Positions 41,001 to 52,606 of a stretch of 64,000 nucleotides of DNA are shown one piece after another. The stretch lies in NCBI GenBank assembly GCA_963971425.1, contig OZ020515.1, positions 35,599,856 through 35,663,855 on the forward strand, written 5' to 3'. The notes under the pieces are model-generated. The model was not told where the DNA came from, did no database searches, and was given only the letters and a program-made list of their open reading frames with translations. The DNA comes from Bryoerythrophyllum caledonicum (taxonomy: Eukaryota > Streptophyta > Bryopsida > Pottiales > Pottiaceae). Made by a program: the position numbers and the translations under genes. Within the stretch, counting starts at the first letter, position 1. Each line of letters begins with the position of its first letter.

Positions 41001-43819
41001 AGTGAACTCTTAAAACCAGGAGCAAACCTTGAATGCCGATCGCTGGGCGAAAAATATGTTCATCAGGCTCTTTGCTGTGGGACTTGCTGTCAGCGCAGGA
41101 GATACTTCTTCTTCCTGAAGACAAACAAAAACTTCACACGTCAGAAAGCGAAATCATATCTCAAAATCACCAGTTATGTATGAATCATGATAGCCTACTC
41201 GCCGCTAACGCGACTCAGTGACGATCTACACCATTTTACCTTGAGTGTGCCGGCCACGCCGCCATTCTTGATGCCTGCCTCGATGCAATCCAACATGACA
41301 AAAGGGTGAGGCACATTCCGGTACGCTTTGTGAGCTCTTGCTCTTGCTTGCTGCAGGACTTTCAGGGACTCTTCTTGTGAGCCAATGCGGTCGGTCAAGG
41401 AAAGGGACCTCCGCCAGGCTTGTTTCCCTGCAGCGATGTCAAGTGCGAGCTGTCTTGCGCCTTGCTCTAGTTGGGCGAGCGGTGCCACTGCGTCCACCAG
41501 GCCGAACTTCTTGGCTTCTTCAGCCAGTATTGGTTTTGAAGTCTGCCACAAAAGGAGTGTCAATACAGGAATGACCAAGGATTTCCATACGAAAATACTT
41601 CAGAAGATGAACAAGTGTTCATGAGAACAACAGTGTCTGTCGTCATAGCTCATTAAACCTCACTGGAATTCACGTGTACCACTAGTGAAAAGACAAAAGT
41701 TTGCCCTATCACATGAGGTGATTTAGATGCACATAAAAAGTTTCTGTTTTTTTATCTACCGAGGTTTGAAGGGGGCAATCAACTGTTCTAGCTGAGGCAC
41801 TGAAAGGATACACACGTACCAGCATCATATCTACAGCTTTAGTGAGTCCCACCAACCGTGGAAGCCGCGCAGTACCTTTCAAAAACATTACAAATGCGGC
41901 AATTAGCATGCAAGTATATTAAATCAGTGGAAACCAAGAGGAGGGCATTTCATCTTAACGAAGACCTTCTTTCCAGGAGCCTGGGATTAAATATATTGTG
42001 ATAGTTTGAAACTTACCACCAAGGCCAGGAATGATGCCCAGGGTCAGCTCTGGCAAGCCCAGTTGCGTCTTTGGGGCAGCAATGCGCCCATGGCAAGCCT
42101 GTCAATCAGGTTGATATGAGGGCAACAAGAAGCATAAAGTATACAAGAAAATCAAGAGACAGGGTAAGTTATTGAAAACAGGTTATTGAAAAAAATTAAA
42201 TTAAAAAGAGTTTTGTACCATTGCCAGTTCCAGGCCACCACCCAGAGCAAATCCTTCAATTGCTGCCACTATTGGCTTCGGCCCCCCTGTTCCAACAAAA
42301 GAGAATCTTATTTCTACTGCAATTGTCATGTCCGACATCTGAGAAAGAGAAATGCTTAAGAGACGTTTACAAAACTACACCAGGAAAATTGAAATGACCT
42401 ATCAAATTAACCTGTCATATTGACATCAGAGCTTATCCTTTAATACCATATCAACACAATATGAAGTAACATGACTGATGATGCATACTCAATATCAAAA
42501 TTATGAAAGACTTCAAGAATGAATATTTGCTTTCCACCTATTGTACAATATGCAAATAAAATACCTTCAATGATGTCATTGAAGAAGGTTGAACCTCTAA
42601 TATAAGTCGGAAAAGTGGTGCTCCGTCCCACTGACATGAATGGATACACACAACACCCATTATAAGAAAATAGATATCAGCAAAGTGGTTGCGAGTTTGG
42701 TTAAGAGTTTGAATAGGCATCAATGATGTTTGTTGGTCGTGATTTCGGGTAAGATAATACAATACTCAAGGCACTGTCGACATCTCCATTAGATTTCATG
42801 GTCCTTGAAGAGTAAGCTTGGTTGCGTATTTGCAATTCACGGTCATCCAAGAAGCTCTCTAACCTTTACAGATATCTCTATTGATTCACCAAACATATTA
42901 TTCAAGATGAGAGATTGTGGCGACAAACCTTGTGTGACCTTTTGCAATGCACCAATGTCAGCTCCCCCACTGAACTTGCTATTTGCTCCTGTTGCCAAAC
43001 AATACATGCAGAACATCAGGAAAATCCTTGGGTTGAAGGTCAATATTGAATGATAAACTTGAAGTCTGTTACAATTTAATAAGTACGTTACATCATACTG
43101 TTTTGATATAAAGAAGAGGATAAGATACAATTTCAATATGACAATTCATTATGTCAAATTTGTATATAACTAGTTCGGTTTAAACTTCGTACAAATCATA
43201 TTGAAGTACATAAACCTTGCATTGATATTGAATGCATACCGACCTTCGACCTAAGAACTTTGCTGATGGAAGTAAAGCAACTGGCGATTTTCTCACAAAT
43301 TTACCAACAATTCAAAGCATTACCTCTGATAACAATCGCTTTCACGTCTCGACGAGAATGTGCCTCGCAAATCAGGCCCTTCAATTGGTACACAACTGTC
43401 AACAAGGTGAACAAATCAAATCGGGGTTATGACTTAAATTATAAAAATCAGCCCTAGACAGCTCATCAGCTCAAAGAGGAATAAGGCGGCTACATTTCAT
43501 GGTACAAACATGATCTCTGCTTCTTCCTTCTCAAAGGCAGCTAATCTACTTCTAACTAGAGACCACCAAGCGCTTCCACACTTAATTGAAGGATTCGCCA
43601 TCAAGCTCGTCTAGATCTAATAGCCACTGAGAGTAAACAAATCCAACCCTGGTGACTTTACAAATAACTCTATTAAGCCAAGAAAATTAGAGCACTTTGC
43701 ACAATCAAAGACTTACGAGAATCAGGTCCGGCGTTGTCCAGAGAATTGACAGGGGGCTTGTTTAAGGTCAAGAGCGCAACACCATCCTCACCGACTTCCA
43801 TTTGCACTACTGGTGCCAT
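38057..43819 (-). CDS. MFP2/AIM1: Peroxisomal fatty-acid beta-oxidation multifunctional protein (AIM1/MFP2 type)
   Basis: Bifunctional 2-enoyl-CoA hydratase and L-3-hydroxyacyl-CoA dehydrogenase of peroxisomal beta-oxidation. 18 exons (minus order): 43717-43819, 43324-43395, 42929-42988, 42565-42594, 42219-42286, 42017-42098, 41820-41875, 41240-41542, 41028-41114, 40768-40942, 40512-40624, 40273-40436, 39925-40179, 39579-39700, 39083-39207, 38592-38740, 38284-38422, 38057-38098. 714 residues, the family length. Hydratase: oxyanion loop FSGGAD at 64-69 and catalytic E108 (GGGLELA) and E128 (GLPELTLG). Dehydrogenase: NAD fold GGGLMGSG at 308-315, catalytic H435 (AHFF) and E447. The C-terminus ends SRL, a peroxisomal targeting signal (PTS1), encoded by the 42 bp last exon. 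Exon 4 is only 30 bp; I inferred it from frame and homology to the loop before KPIVAAIEG, so it is the least certain exon. Such proteins also act in jasmonate and auxin-precursor oxidation. Confidence 0.95.
38864..38965 (+). mobile_element. Possible tRNA-derived SINE in an MFP intron
   Basis: Lies in the intron between exons 15 and 16. TTAGGTCAATTGATAGAG (A box region, compare the tRNA consensus AGCTCAGTTGGTAGAG) is followed 35 bp later by AGTTCGAAGTGG (B-box-like). A GAA-rich tail follows at 38940-38967. Confidence 0.4.
43495..43680. repeat. Dispersed repeat in MFP intron 1
   Basis: GACCACCAAGCGCTTCCACA and TAATAGCCACTGAGAG match 58520-58660, just beyond the LINE 3' end. The intron therefore carries a piece of a dispersed element. 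Confidence 0.55.
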
Positions 43820-44660
43820 TGTGAAAAATCCTGCACAAGAAACAACTCTTCTGGTCTAATTAAAACATTAAAAAAAAAACAAGGACAGACGTACCAAAAC
43901 AAGTTCCACCCAGCTCACTCCTTCTCCAAAAATACACCAAAAAAAGCGAAAGCAAAAAGTCAAATTCCAACCCAAATTGCACCATCAAAGGCATCGAGAA
44001 TCCAAAAAAAATGCCAACAAAATAAGCAAACAGTCATGCCAAAAAATCCATCGACACAAGTTAAACCCTGGCTTTCCAACACGAAAATACCAACAATTGC
44101 ACAACCAGATTCATCTTCCCACCAATCACCGAGACATCCATCAAACGAAACTTAAACCCCGAATAAAACCGTGGGCTCTCAACAAAAGTCCTCTCACCGA
44201 AGATCAAAAACCCCGGTTTCTGCTACAGAAACCACAGAAAAAACCAAAACTTGGGTGATCTCAGACCTTGCGAAAACAGCTTCAATTCTGCAACTTGATC
44301 GCACACAAGAAACTGGAGACTGTGCGGTTTGGAAGGGAAGCATGGAGCTTACGACAAAGTACAACAAATCCGCCGCAGGTTGATTCTTCCACCGATGAGA
44401 AGATAATTTATTATGAGTTTTGATGACGATAGGGAGAAGTTTCCTTTTGTTTGTTTGTTTGTTGATGTGTTTGTTTGTTGACTTCTAATATTCCTGGCAG
44501 CCACGCGGAGCGGATTCTGTGTGGAACGTGGAAGAGAACGTGATGAGGACGACAATCGAGTGGAAGAGGAACGTGTTCTCTAAGTTGGGAACGTGTTAAT
44601 GTGAATATTGTGAATCAAGTCCTTCGTAGATGGCTCCTTCGAGAACGTGCTTGGTGGCTC
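43820..44660 (-). promoter_or_regulatory. MFP 5' leader and promoter with AACGTG cluster
   Basis: Upstream of the multifunctional-protein gene, AACGTG (inverse CACGTT) occurs at 44525, 44537, 44570, 44590 and 44644: five times in 125 bp, 700-830 bp before the ATG. AACGTG is the T/G-box bound by MYC-type jasmonate regulators in seed plants, and CACGT cores also serve bZIP factors. No gene is supported in this stretch. Confidence 0.45.
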
Positions 44661-45614
44661 ACGGGATTTGGAAAGGGAGTTGGACGGACGAATGATGGGT
44701 TTGAACGGACGAATGATTGGTTCGGATTGGAAAGTAAACGAGACCTGCTCCGTCTGTTTTCAGTTCGTCCACTTGAAGACGGAGTGGACGGAAAACAGCC
44801 GTGGGATGACGGGAAAACGGTGATCATTTCTTTACACAAAAGTTCTTACTAAGGCGCTACACCAATTTCAAAATGAGGTTGGCACAAGGTAAATCCCCTG
44901 TAATCGACAAGTTAAAAATGTGCATGTATGGAGAGAACAAATAATGATACACTAATTCATTTGATTATAACTTCAACCCAAGTGATTTCATATTTCTTGG
45001 ATGAAATGTGAATTTGTTATGAATTTTCAAAGTGTGATGTCATGTTTAGTTGGTGGCCATCAATAGGCACCCCCAATAGCACTGACTAAAAGTAAGGGGT
45101 CGTGAGCCTCCATTTGGAAGTGAATGGGTGGTTATGGAATGGAAGTAGGTTGGATCTTCTCCAATTTTGTAGGTGTTAATCATGGATTTTGGTCAATTAG
45201 CAAGGGGTCTGCCTTATAAAGAGTTTGTTGATCTGATAAAGCATAATGTATGTTCAGAGGTGCAATATTGGTCTTGTTGACAAGCGTGAATTAAGAGTTT
45301 GTTGGAGATAGAATGTACTATTTGAGTCCTAGTGGCCTAAATAGCAACGTTACTCGTCACTCACTTTGCTCATAAGGCTTTTTAGATTATTTATGCAAGA
45401 AACCTTTGTTGTAGCTAAAAGGAAAGTGTGTTACTACAAGGGTATCTATGCCACTGAAAAGCAAGTAAAGACAAGGTTTGATATGTACTTCTAGTACATA
45501 AGCATGCAAAATTAAAAACAAAAATAACCCAAAAAAATAATCTTAATTGTATAAAAAACCAAAGAAAAAACCCAAACAAAATCAAGAATAAAATAACCAC
45601 AAACACAATAACAA
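44661..45614. other. Intergenic
   Basis: 44890-45040 repeats 11895-12060. GACGGACGAATGAT-type short repeats occur at 44683-44720. No gene is supported. Confidence 0.5.
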
Positions 45615-47406
45615 AAGAAGAAGAACGTCGGTCTCCAAGGGAGGCCGACGTGAATAAAGTGTTTGTTCGTTCCACTACTAAGACCATGCCCACCGGGCAG
45701 GGAATTAGTAAGCTGGAACTACTTCCCCCTTTCAAGGGTAGACACTATGTAACAAGTAGCCGAGAACCACATAACCCACCAACCATAAAAAGTAACAAGG
45801 TGGGGGAGGTGAGAGGGGAAGAGAGGAGAAATGAGGGGGGGAAGATGGAGAGGAGGGTGTGTACCGCAATTTCATAGATTAAAAATGAGGTAAAGAGATA
45901 GATTTATGGAGAGTCTTGTGTATTGGGAAGGGCTTGGTTGTTTTCAATTTTGCGTTTACGTAGAAGGATGGACATAGCATGTTGTATGGCAATGACGTTA
46001 ATATTCTTGAAAGTGTTTGTAATTGTATTAATAGGAATTTTGAAGATATCTTCTAGGGCTTTTATAGATGGGATAAAGGTGGTGGCGCGTGCGCCGGCAG
46101 TGATGACCATGAGGGGGTCCACTTTCCATTCGAGGGCAGTGATGTCATCCATGAGAGGTTGGTATTTATTAATTTATTTTTTGATTGTTTCAGGAGAAAA
46201 TCTGACATTACAGTATGTAAATTCGATGAATTGAATGGTGTAGTTTTGGTTTATGTGGTCGGGTGGGGGTCATTGTATGGTAGGCCTCTAACGCATAGTA
46301 TTTCCGGATTGAATCGAGCATTGCAGTAACATCGTTGGGTTTCACATGAACATGGGAGTAGCCATGGTGGGACCGTGTTTTCTTGTGGGTTGTTGTTAAA
46401 GGTGCCGACGTTCATGAGGATAAAACATCTTGATTTATTATGGGAGGTGATTAATTTACGGATTTCCCATACAGCTTTGTTATGTCTTTTGACAATTAGA
46501 GAGTGTATTTGGTGGTTGAGGCATTTAAGTAAAACATGTAGCCATGTGTCGGGATCCGTGGACGTGCATATTGGGCATGTTATGGATGGGAATCTTTCTA
46601 TTCCGAAGAAGAGTTGTTTTCGGGCGTTTCCCATATATTGTCCGGTACAAAATTTAATAAGGCATGTTATTTGTGAGTCGGTGATGATGGGGTTTTTCCA
46701 GAAATTTGTAGAGAGTTCATTGTCTATGTTGTTATTGTTAGTCTACTTTTCTATGTTAGGGAAGTTATCTGAGATTGTGTCAAGGTTGTTATGTAAGTCT
46801 TGTTTTTTGAGGTATTTGCTCAAAAATCTAATCGGGCCTTTATCGAGGGTGTCTTCTTTGAAAGGCCAGTCTTCTTTTTCGAAGTAGTATAGGGTGGCGT
46901 GGGCATGTTCGTGTGGATCTTTGGCATTTTTGTGGGATTTTTCCCGGCCCTCTTTTGCTAGTTTATCCGCTTGTTTGTTACCATCAATATCGACGTGGGC
47001 TCGAACTTTGTGGATGGTTGTGATTTGTCTTCGTTTTAGTATCATTTGGACCATAGATTTTAGTATGATTTGGTCGGGGTGGCTATTGTGGAGGATAGGG
47101 TGTGTTATTTGGGTGTTTAATAGATATAGTGCGTTAATGCAGTTTGTGAATATGTGTGCTAATTCATTATTGTATTTTGTTGTAACAATTTTGTGTTTTG
47201 TGGATGGCCATGAGTTCCGCTCTGAGGATATTTTGTAGTCCATGAAATCTTTTGGCTAGTTTGATTTCTTTCGTAGGATTGTATATTCCATAATCGGCTT
47301 TTTCTCTGCGCCAATTATCCGGATTAATATGTTCTGGTGGTTTGAAGGAGCCATCAGTATAGTAGCTATCATCGGGGTGGAGGAAGAGGCTTGTGAGAGG
47401 TAGCAA
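45615..47406 (-). mobile_element. Non-LTR retrotransposon (LINE), 5'-truncated copy A
   Basis: Reading from 47406 leftwards: RNase H (47406-46743), CCHC zinc knuckle and KRHN motif (about 46580-46480), a C-terminal endonuclease-like domain (about 46330-45904), then the shared 3' tail ending TTCTTCTTCTTTT near 45615. RNase H has YTDGSF, ILRAELMAI and QADKLAK, but the third acidic residue is Asn (FTNCIN). The knuckle reads CPIC, then LHVLLKC, followed by VKRHNKAVWEIRKL. The last domain has ILCVRGLPY, then EWKVDPLMVITAGARA. A few frameshifts and a stop make it non-functional. It is cut at its 5' end just before RNase H and lies head to head with copy B. Confidence 0.87.
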
Positions 47407-47881
47407 ATTTGTTGCAACCTCACCAGATCTGGGTCAGATCTGACCTCTAACGGCTTGCAGATATGGATCTATGCACCAACACAAAACCCTCGCTCTCAGA
47501 TCCACTTTGCATAGATTAATCTCTCCAACACGTTTTGTGGACAACTCGCCTCAGATCTTGTGTGCGAGCACTTTTCCAGCACAAAACTTTGCTTCCCAAA
47601 CCTCTCTGCACTCAGATCTACAGTTTATGGGGGCTCTCAACAAGGCCAACCACTCTTGTCGCCCATAAACCTTACTTCTGAGGCTAAGTCCTTCCTCCTC
47701 CCTCACCAGAAAATACGGAGCTCATCTAGCACTCATCTCGCCCCTAGAGTATTTAACACAATAATACAAACAAAAACGAAATCAACATACAACAAGAAAA
47801 CCACAAACAAAAACATCAACAATACCTCCACCGATAATAATAATAATAATAATAACAACAACAATTCCCACAAAAAATTGA
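47407..47881 (+). other. Junction and probable 5' UTR of LINE copy B
   Basis: Between two head-to-head LINEs. 47420-47750 has repeated CAGATC phrases. 47830-47870 holds an (AAT)n microsatellite. The A/C-rich composition from 47760 matches the sense strand of copy B. The exact 5' end is not visible. Confidence 0.45.
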
Positions 47882-48352
47882 CAAACAATAACTGGAAACA
47901 AAAAAAACAACAACAAACCCACACAAAACAAAAAAATATCAATAATTTCCAAACTCATTAATAAATCCAAAAAACTATTGTTATATGGAAACATAGAAAC
48001 AAACCCCGAAACCATGCCTAACATATTTAGAAACCACCCACCATCACATAAAAGAGGTGCCAATATATATTCATCAAAAACACAATAAATTCCATCCCGG
48101 ATATGCTCATCCTCTTTAAAACATAGGTCCTCCTCCTGCAACCAACACACAACAAATATACTTAGAAATTCCCTCACCTATATGAATATATACAACAACT
48201 TCCATCAACTAGCCAACCTTCACACATTATATATGCTCTAACCACCCTCCCTTGATATTTGCAACATTACACTATCCCTAATAAACCAAACAATCAATGA
48301 CATAGATTGGACAACAACCCTATTCCATACACTTAACTCCCAATACAACCCC
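47882..48352 (+). pseudogene. LINE copy B, N-terminal ORF with degenerate 2A-like motif
   Basis: A frame opens after a stop at 47879-47881. It reads KLLLYGNIETNPET at 47972-48013, close to the 2A-type motif G-D-(V/I)-E-x-N-P-G-P preceded by leucines, which many non-LTR elements carry near their N-terminus. Three of the key positions are changed (D to N, G to E, P to T). The frame continues with a few stops to LFHTLNSQYNP, where the DNA transposon interrupts it, and resumes at 52612 with LECHINITHPYIQF. Confidence 0.6.
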
Positions 48353-49675
48353 AACACGCAATTAAGCAATTATGCACTTGGCCAAGTGCGCTATTTGGCG
48401 CTCAATAATAACAAGATTTTGAGCGGAAATGTGTTTTGAAAAAAAATAAATTAGGAAATCCCTATATCTTCTTTGTTATGTTTTTGTAACAATTTCATTA
48501 AATATTGGTTTCTAGATGTGTACATATTAAGTGAATACTTTTCACTATTATGCATAATATATGATTATGGCATTTCGTTCTTATTCCATGTACAAAATTA
48601 CATTGACCATGTATTTATAAGAACCTATTTATACACATTTTGTTTCATGAGATGATTTTCAGTGTCGTGCTACAAATACAATTTGTTTTAGGAGATATAA
48701 TGATAATGTACGCAATACAATGATAAAGTGTGTGGTTTAGCACTGTATATTTATTATATATATATATATACATACAGAATATAAATATTGAATACTACAA
48801 ATATCATATACTATAATTAAACATACCATCTCTAAAGCGAACATATGAATCACACTATACTAGTCACCTAAACATCATGTATGCCCAGGTACGGTATGAC
48901 TCAAGAGTCTTCATCATCCTGTGGCAAAGCGACTCCCGCAACGACTCCCATAACGTGTTCCATGGCCACAATACTAGCTTCGACGTCGCGTCCACCGCGC
49001 TCCACCAACCGTATTGCTCCCAAGGATAACGTTGACTGGAAGCGATGGTGCCATGATGCCACACGCAAGCAACTTCACCATGATCACAACACATATAAAA
49101 TTGTCAATACGGTGTACGCCTCTGTATAATGAAAGACAACATCCAGCACTTTCTTTCTTAAAATTCACATCGTAAATTGTTTCCTATATGAAATACGTAC
49201 GGTGGTTGAAAATAGAAATCTTGATGGGGATGAAAATAGAAAAAGAGGATGATAACCAGCGGATTAAAACCACAATAGATGGAAAACCACTATGGATGAA
49301 AATGAGGATGAAAATCAACGGATGAAATGCCAAAAAAATTCAAATTGGAATGGAAACTGAGCTTCATAAACTTCATTTCATTAGTTGGACTCAATATAAA
49401 AAAAAATCATTTTAATGACTCAAATTCAGATTTGGTGCTGGAGCTAGAATCTAGGAAATCGGAAGAATTTCTGCATATCTTCACTGCGGTGAATTCAACA
49501 ACTTTTGACGATTTTTAGAAAAAAGAGAAGGAATGAAAAAAATCTGAAAAAAATGTGAATGATACCTCCAAAGTCAATCTACAAGGAAAAAAAAATTCAA
49601 GTTGTTTTGCATTGTCAAAAATGAGTTATAGGCATTTCCGTTTCGCCCAAATCTATGGAAAAAAACTCTGTTTTT

Positions 49676-49692
49676 TTTTTTTTTTTTTTTCC
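49676..49692. repeat. Poly-T run
   Basis: About 20 consecutive T residues within the DNA transposon. Confidence 0.85.
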
Positions 49693-49797
49693 CCTTACAC
49701 CGTAGCAACTCCAGATGATTTGTCGGGCAGGGTATCATCACAACAAGGTATCAGCAAGGCATGGTACCATCTGGGTATCCTGGTGGTGGACTAAGGA

Positions 49798-50446
49798 CGT
49801 GAGGGGTGTGCGTACGCAGGGAGTTTTAGAGGGAGAGGGAGAGACAACGAGCGCAAGGGGATGGAGAGAGAGGGATAGAGTTAGAAGGAGAGGTGAGATT
49901 AGAACTAGAAGAGAGAGATAGGGTTCTGAGGAGGCGTGAGGTGGCGGCTAGGAGGGAGGGAAGGTGGGTGAGGGGGAGGAAGTGGACGACAGGCGAGGAC
50001 GGCAAGGAAGACGACCAAGTGAGGATGGCGAGGAAGACGATCAAGCAAGGACGGCGAGGAGAATGACCAAGCGGAGAGCAAGACGACCAAGTGAGGAGGA
50101 AGATTTGGTGCAGGGAGGGGGCGGCTGCTCAAGCTACGCCGCAACAGCCCATGGCTGTTGTTTGGATTTAGGTCGTGCAGGTTTAGCACGAGGAGCAGAA
50201 GTAGCAGCCAATTACGAGGTGCAGCAGCCGATTGCGAGGTACAACAGCCTAGTTGCGAGGTGCAGCAGCCTAATTGCAAGGTGGAACAGCCTCGTTGCGT
50301 GGAGCAACAACCTAACACCCCATGGCAAAACCCTAACACCCTAACACCTCATGCTTGAAACCCTAACACACCATGGATACCACTATCCTTGCGCACTTGA
50401 AACCCTAACCACCTAAGACACCCCCGCGTACGCACACCCTTGAGGT
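49798..50446. repeat. Inverted-repeat-bounded, purine-rich subelement
   Basis: GTGAGGGGTGTGCGTACGC at 49799 and, inverted, CTCAAGGGTGTGCGTACGC ending near 50446. Inside are a G/A tract (49820-49990), ~32 bp repeats with GACGGCAAGGAAGACGACCA (about 49995-50095), five 21 bp units like TAGTTGCGAGGTGCAGCAGCC (50203-50310), and telomere-like AAACCCTAACACC phrases (50328-50412). Confidence 0.6.
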
Positions 50447-50544
50447 TAGTTTTCCAAACATGGAAAACTGCGTACGCGCACCGCCAGAATTAGGGTTTTA
50501 TAAATTAGGATTTCCAGATCTGGGGATTTGGTGTAGAAGGAACA

Positions 50545-51065
50545 TTTTAAACCAAGTTAGACATTTTCACACATTTTGAGCACTTATATTCTACATAAAA
50601 CTAGAGATCTTCAAATTTTTATAAAAAAAATTTAACCATAATATGTGGTGAAAACCTTATTATCATCCGTTTGGATTATCATACTACAGCATACTTTGTT
50701 CACAAAAAAATAAAACGTGAAATCGTAATTTTTCAAAAGATTTAAACTTCCATTCCTTGCACAATTGTTTTGAATATGCTACACTCTGTTGCAAAGATTT
50801 GATACCAAGTGAAGTCAAAGTCTGTTGACCTACAAAATGCAAGAAAGAAAATTAACCATTTTCTAAATTTCAATTACTATGTTTCTATCCGTGCGGTGGA
50901 TTGCAGCATAAAAGTATGGTGACTTTATATAGATGCATGGTTTGAGATCTTACAGTTGGAAGTCCAAAATGAGACGTCAAAATTTGATGTTTTTGCCACT
51001 ATCTCGTTGTGGCAATTTTGGGGTGTTTTCTTGATGAAAAAATGCTTAGGATTTTAGGGGTTAAT
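50545..51065 (-). mobile_element. Partial TTAACCCCTAAAGG-family element
   Basis: Same orientation as copy B at 28433: TATGTGGTGAAAACCTT, CTTGCACAATTGTTTTGAAT, GATACCAAGTGAAGTCAAAG, ending TTTTAGGGGTTAA. The left end is missing. It is nested in the DNA transposon. Confidence 0.7.
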
Positions 51066-52606
51066 TCCAGCGGATACTTATGTTAATTGAAATTTCAATA
51101 TGCATATGCCCTTCATAACAGGTTTCTGGAGGTATTCAATTTATCGTATTTGCAATCATGGTTTGAAAGTTAGTTCATACCTAATAATGGGGACTTATGA
51201 GTTTTGTTAGAAGTCTATATTGTTGTTAAGATTTTCCATACACATAAAGGAAAAAATAAACTTTTAGAATTGACTAGAAAATAATTATTGTCTTTTGTGT
51301 GAATTGAAATTCTAAATTAGAGTCAAATGTTTTCTAGCAAGGGATTGGAAAAAACTTTACCTTCTCTAGTACAGAAAACTTATAAATCTTCAAAGCATTC
51401 CTTTTTGATATATTGGATAACTATGTTTTGGATAACTATGTTTCGGATACTTTGGTCCTCATAGAGGGAGACCATTGAATCAAGCGGTGTGTGGGGCGCA
51501 ACGACCGGAACACAACCATGTTCAGGAACGAGTCGAAGAAGGGGCAGGGGATGAAGTTAATCACGACCTTTTTCCACCATAATTCAATCCACAATCTGAT
51601 AACAATTGTGGACAATTTGTAGCCTTAAGTCTTGATAGAGCCGAGGTTGAAGGTGGTGTACCGTTCTATGTAGGGAAGGTGATTGAAGATGGGATAAATC
51701 AAAGGAGTCATTAGATAAAGGTTTGTTGGTAGTAGCCCATCATGTGAGGGGAAAATGTTGACAAAACAAGGCGCACCGCACAATGGTATGCAAATTGCAT
51801 GGATACATTCTACGAGTCCTCATGTGGACCCACAGCTGGATAGAGAATGAGGCATGCAATTTTTTATGGATAGAGAAAGAACGATGACTCGCGCTTTCCG
51901 GACGAAAAGGCAAAATGTATTCGGATCGCAAGTTGAAAGCAAGATTTGAATCCTTCGGTCCGCTAAGGCTTACATATTAGAATATATTGCAATGCAAACC
52001 GAAGCAATTGACAACTACCAGTTGCAAGCAGCCTTGAATGATATGTAGTAGAGGAAGATACTACAATGAGTGTATGGTAATTGGTAATTGGCATGTAGGG
52101 TATGTGCAAGAGTAGTATATTGTAAGGGTAGTGTAAGACGTTTGGTGACAAATTACCAATAAATCCGAGAGGTTTTTCCCATTGATTGATTACATCACCA
52201 AGTACAAGAATATACGCATTATATTAATTTCCTTCCTCTTATGTATCATGTTCTATAAGTAATATATTCATATCGATTGGCATTTATTGTATAGTGTTCA
52301 AGTTTACGTAATTGCATATTTTGTACAGTACTTGACAAGCTTCTTTCCAAAAACATAATGTTGAATATGAAACAAATATTCATCAAATTCTAACCAAGTT
52401 CCATATTGAGTTTGTCAAAAATGCCAGAAAAAAGCTTGTTGAATTAACATTTCTGGTTATACGAAAAATTGTTCCTAGATCTTAATTTTTTTCTTCTAAA
52501 AACAAGAATTTAAAAAAAACAAATTGGGTTTTTTCAACGCATTGGCCGCCATTGTTACTAAGTACACTTTTAAAAGGCCAAGTGCATAATTGCTTAATTG
52601 CGTGTT

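Larger units (their letters stand above)
48353..52606. mobile_element. 4.25 kb DNA transposon with 31 bp terminal inverted repeats
   Basis: Ends: AACACGCAATTAAGCAATTA... (48353-48383) and its exact inverse over 31 bases at 52576-52606. Similarity continues weakly inward for ~60 bp. It splits the ORF of LINE copy B, whose frame resumes on the far side. CCCC borders the left end and lies one base beyond the right end; this is the only candidate target duplication and is weak. No transposase is recognisable. The inside is AT-rich with nested repeats, so it looks non-autonomous. It carries a 49798-50446 subelement, partial copies of the TTAACCCCTAAAGG family at 50545-51065 and about 51100-51380, and a possible captured coding fragment at 51590-51960. 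Confidence 0.82.

Noticed and set aside
48881..49129. Open frames on both strands as a transposase of the 4.25 kb transposon
   Set aside because: No DDE motif, zinc finger or family similarity is visible; too short.
50328..50412. Interstitial telomere repeat
   Set aside because: Phrases like AACCCTAACACC are irregular and sit inside a nested element; no perfect array.
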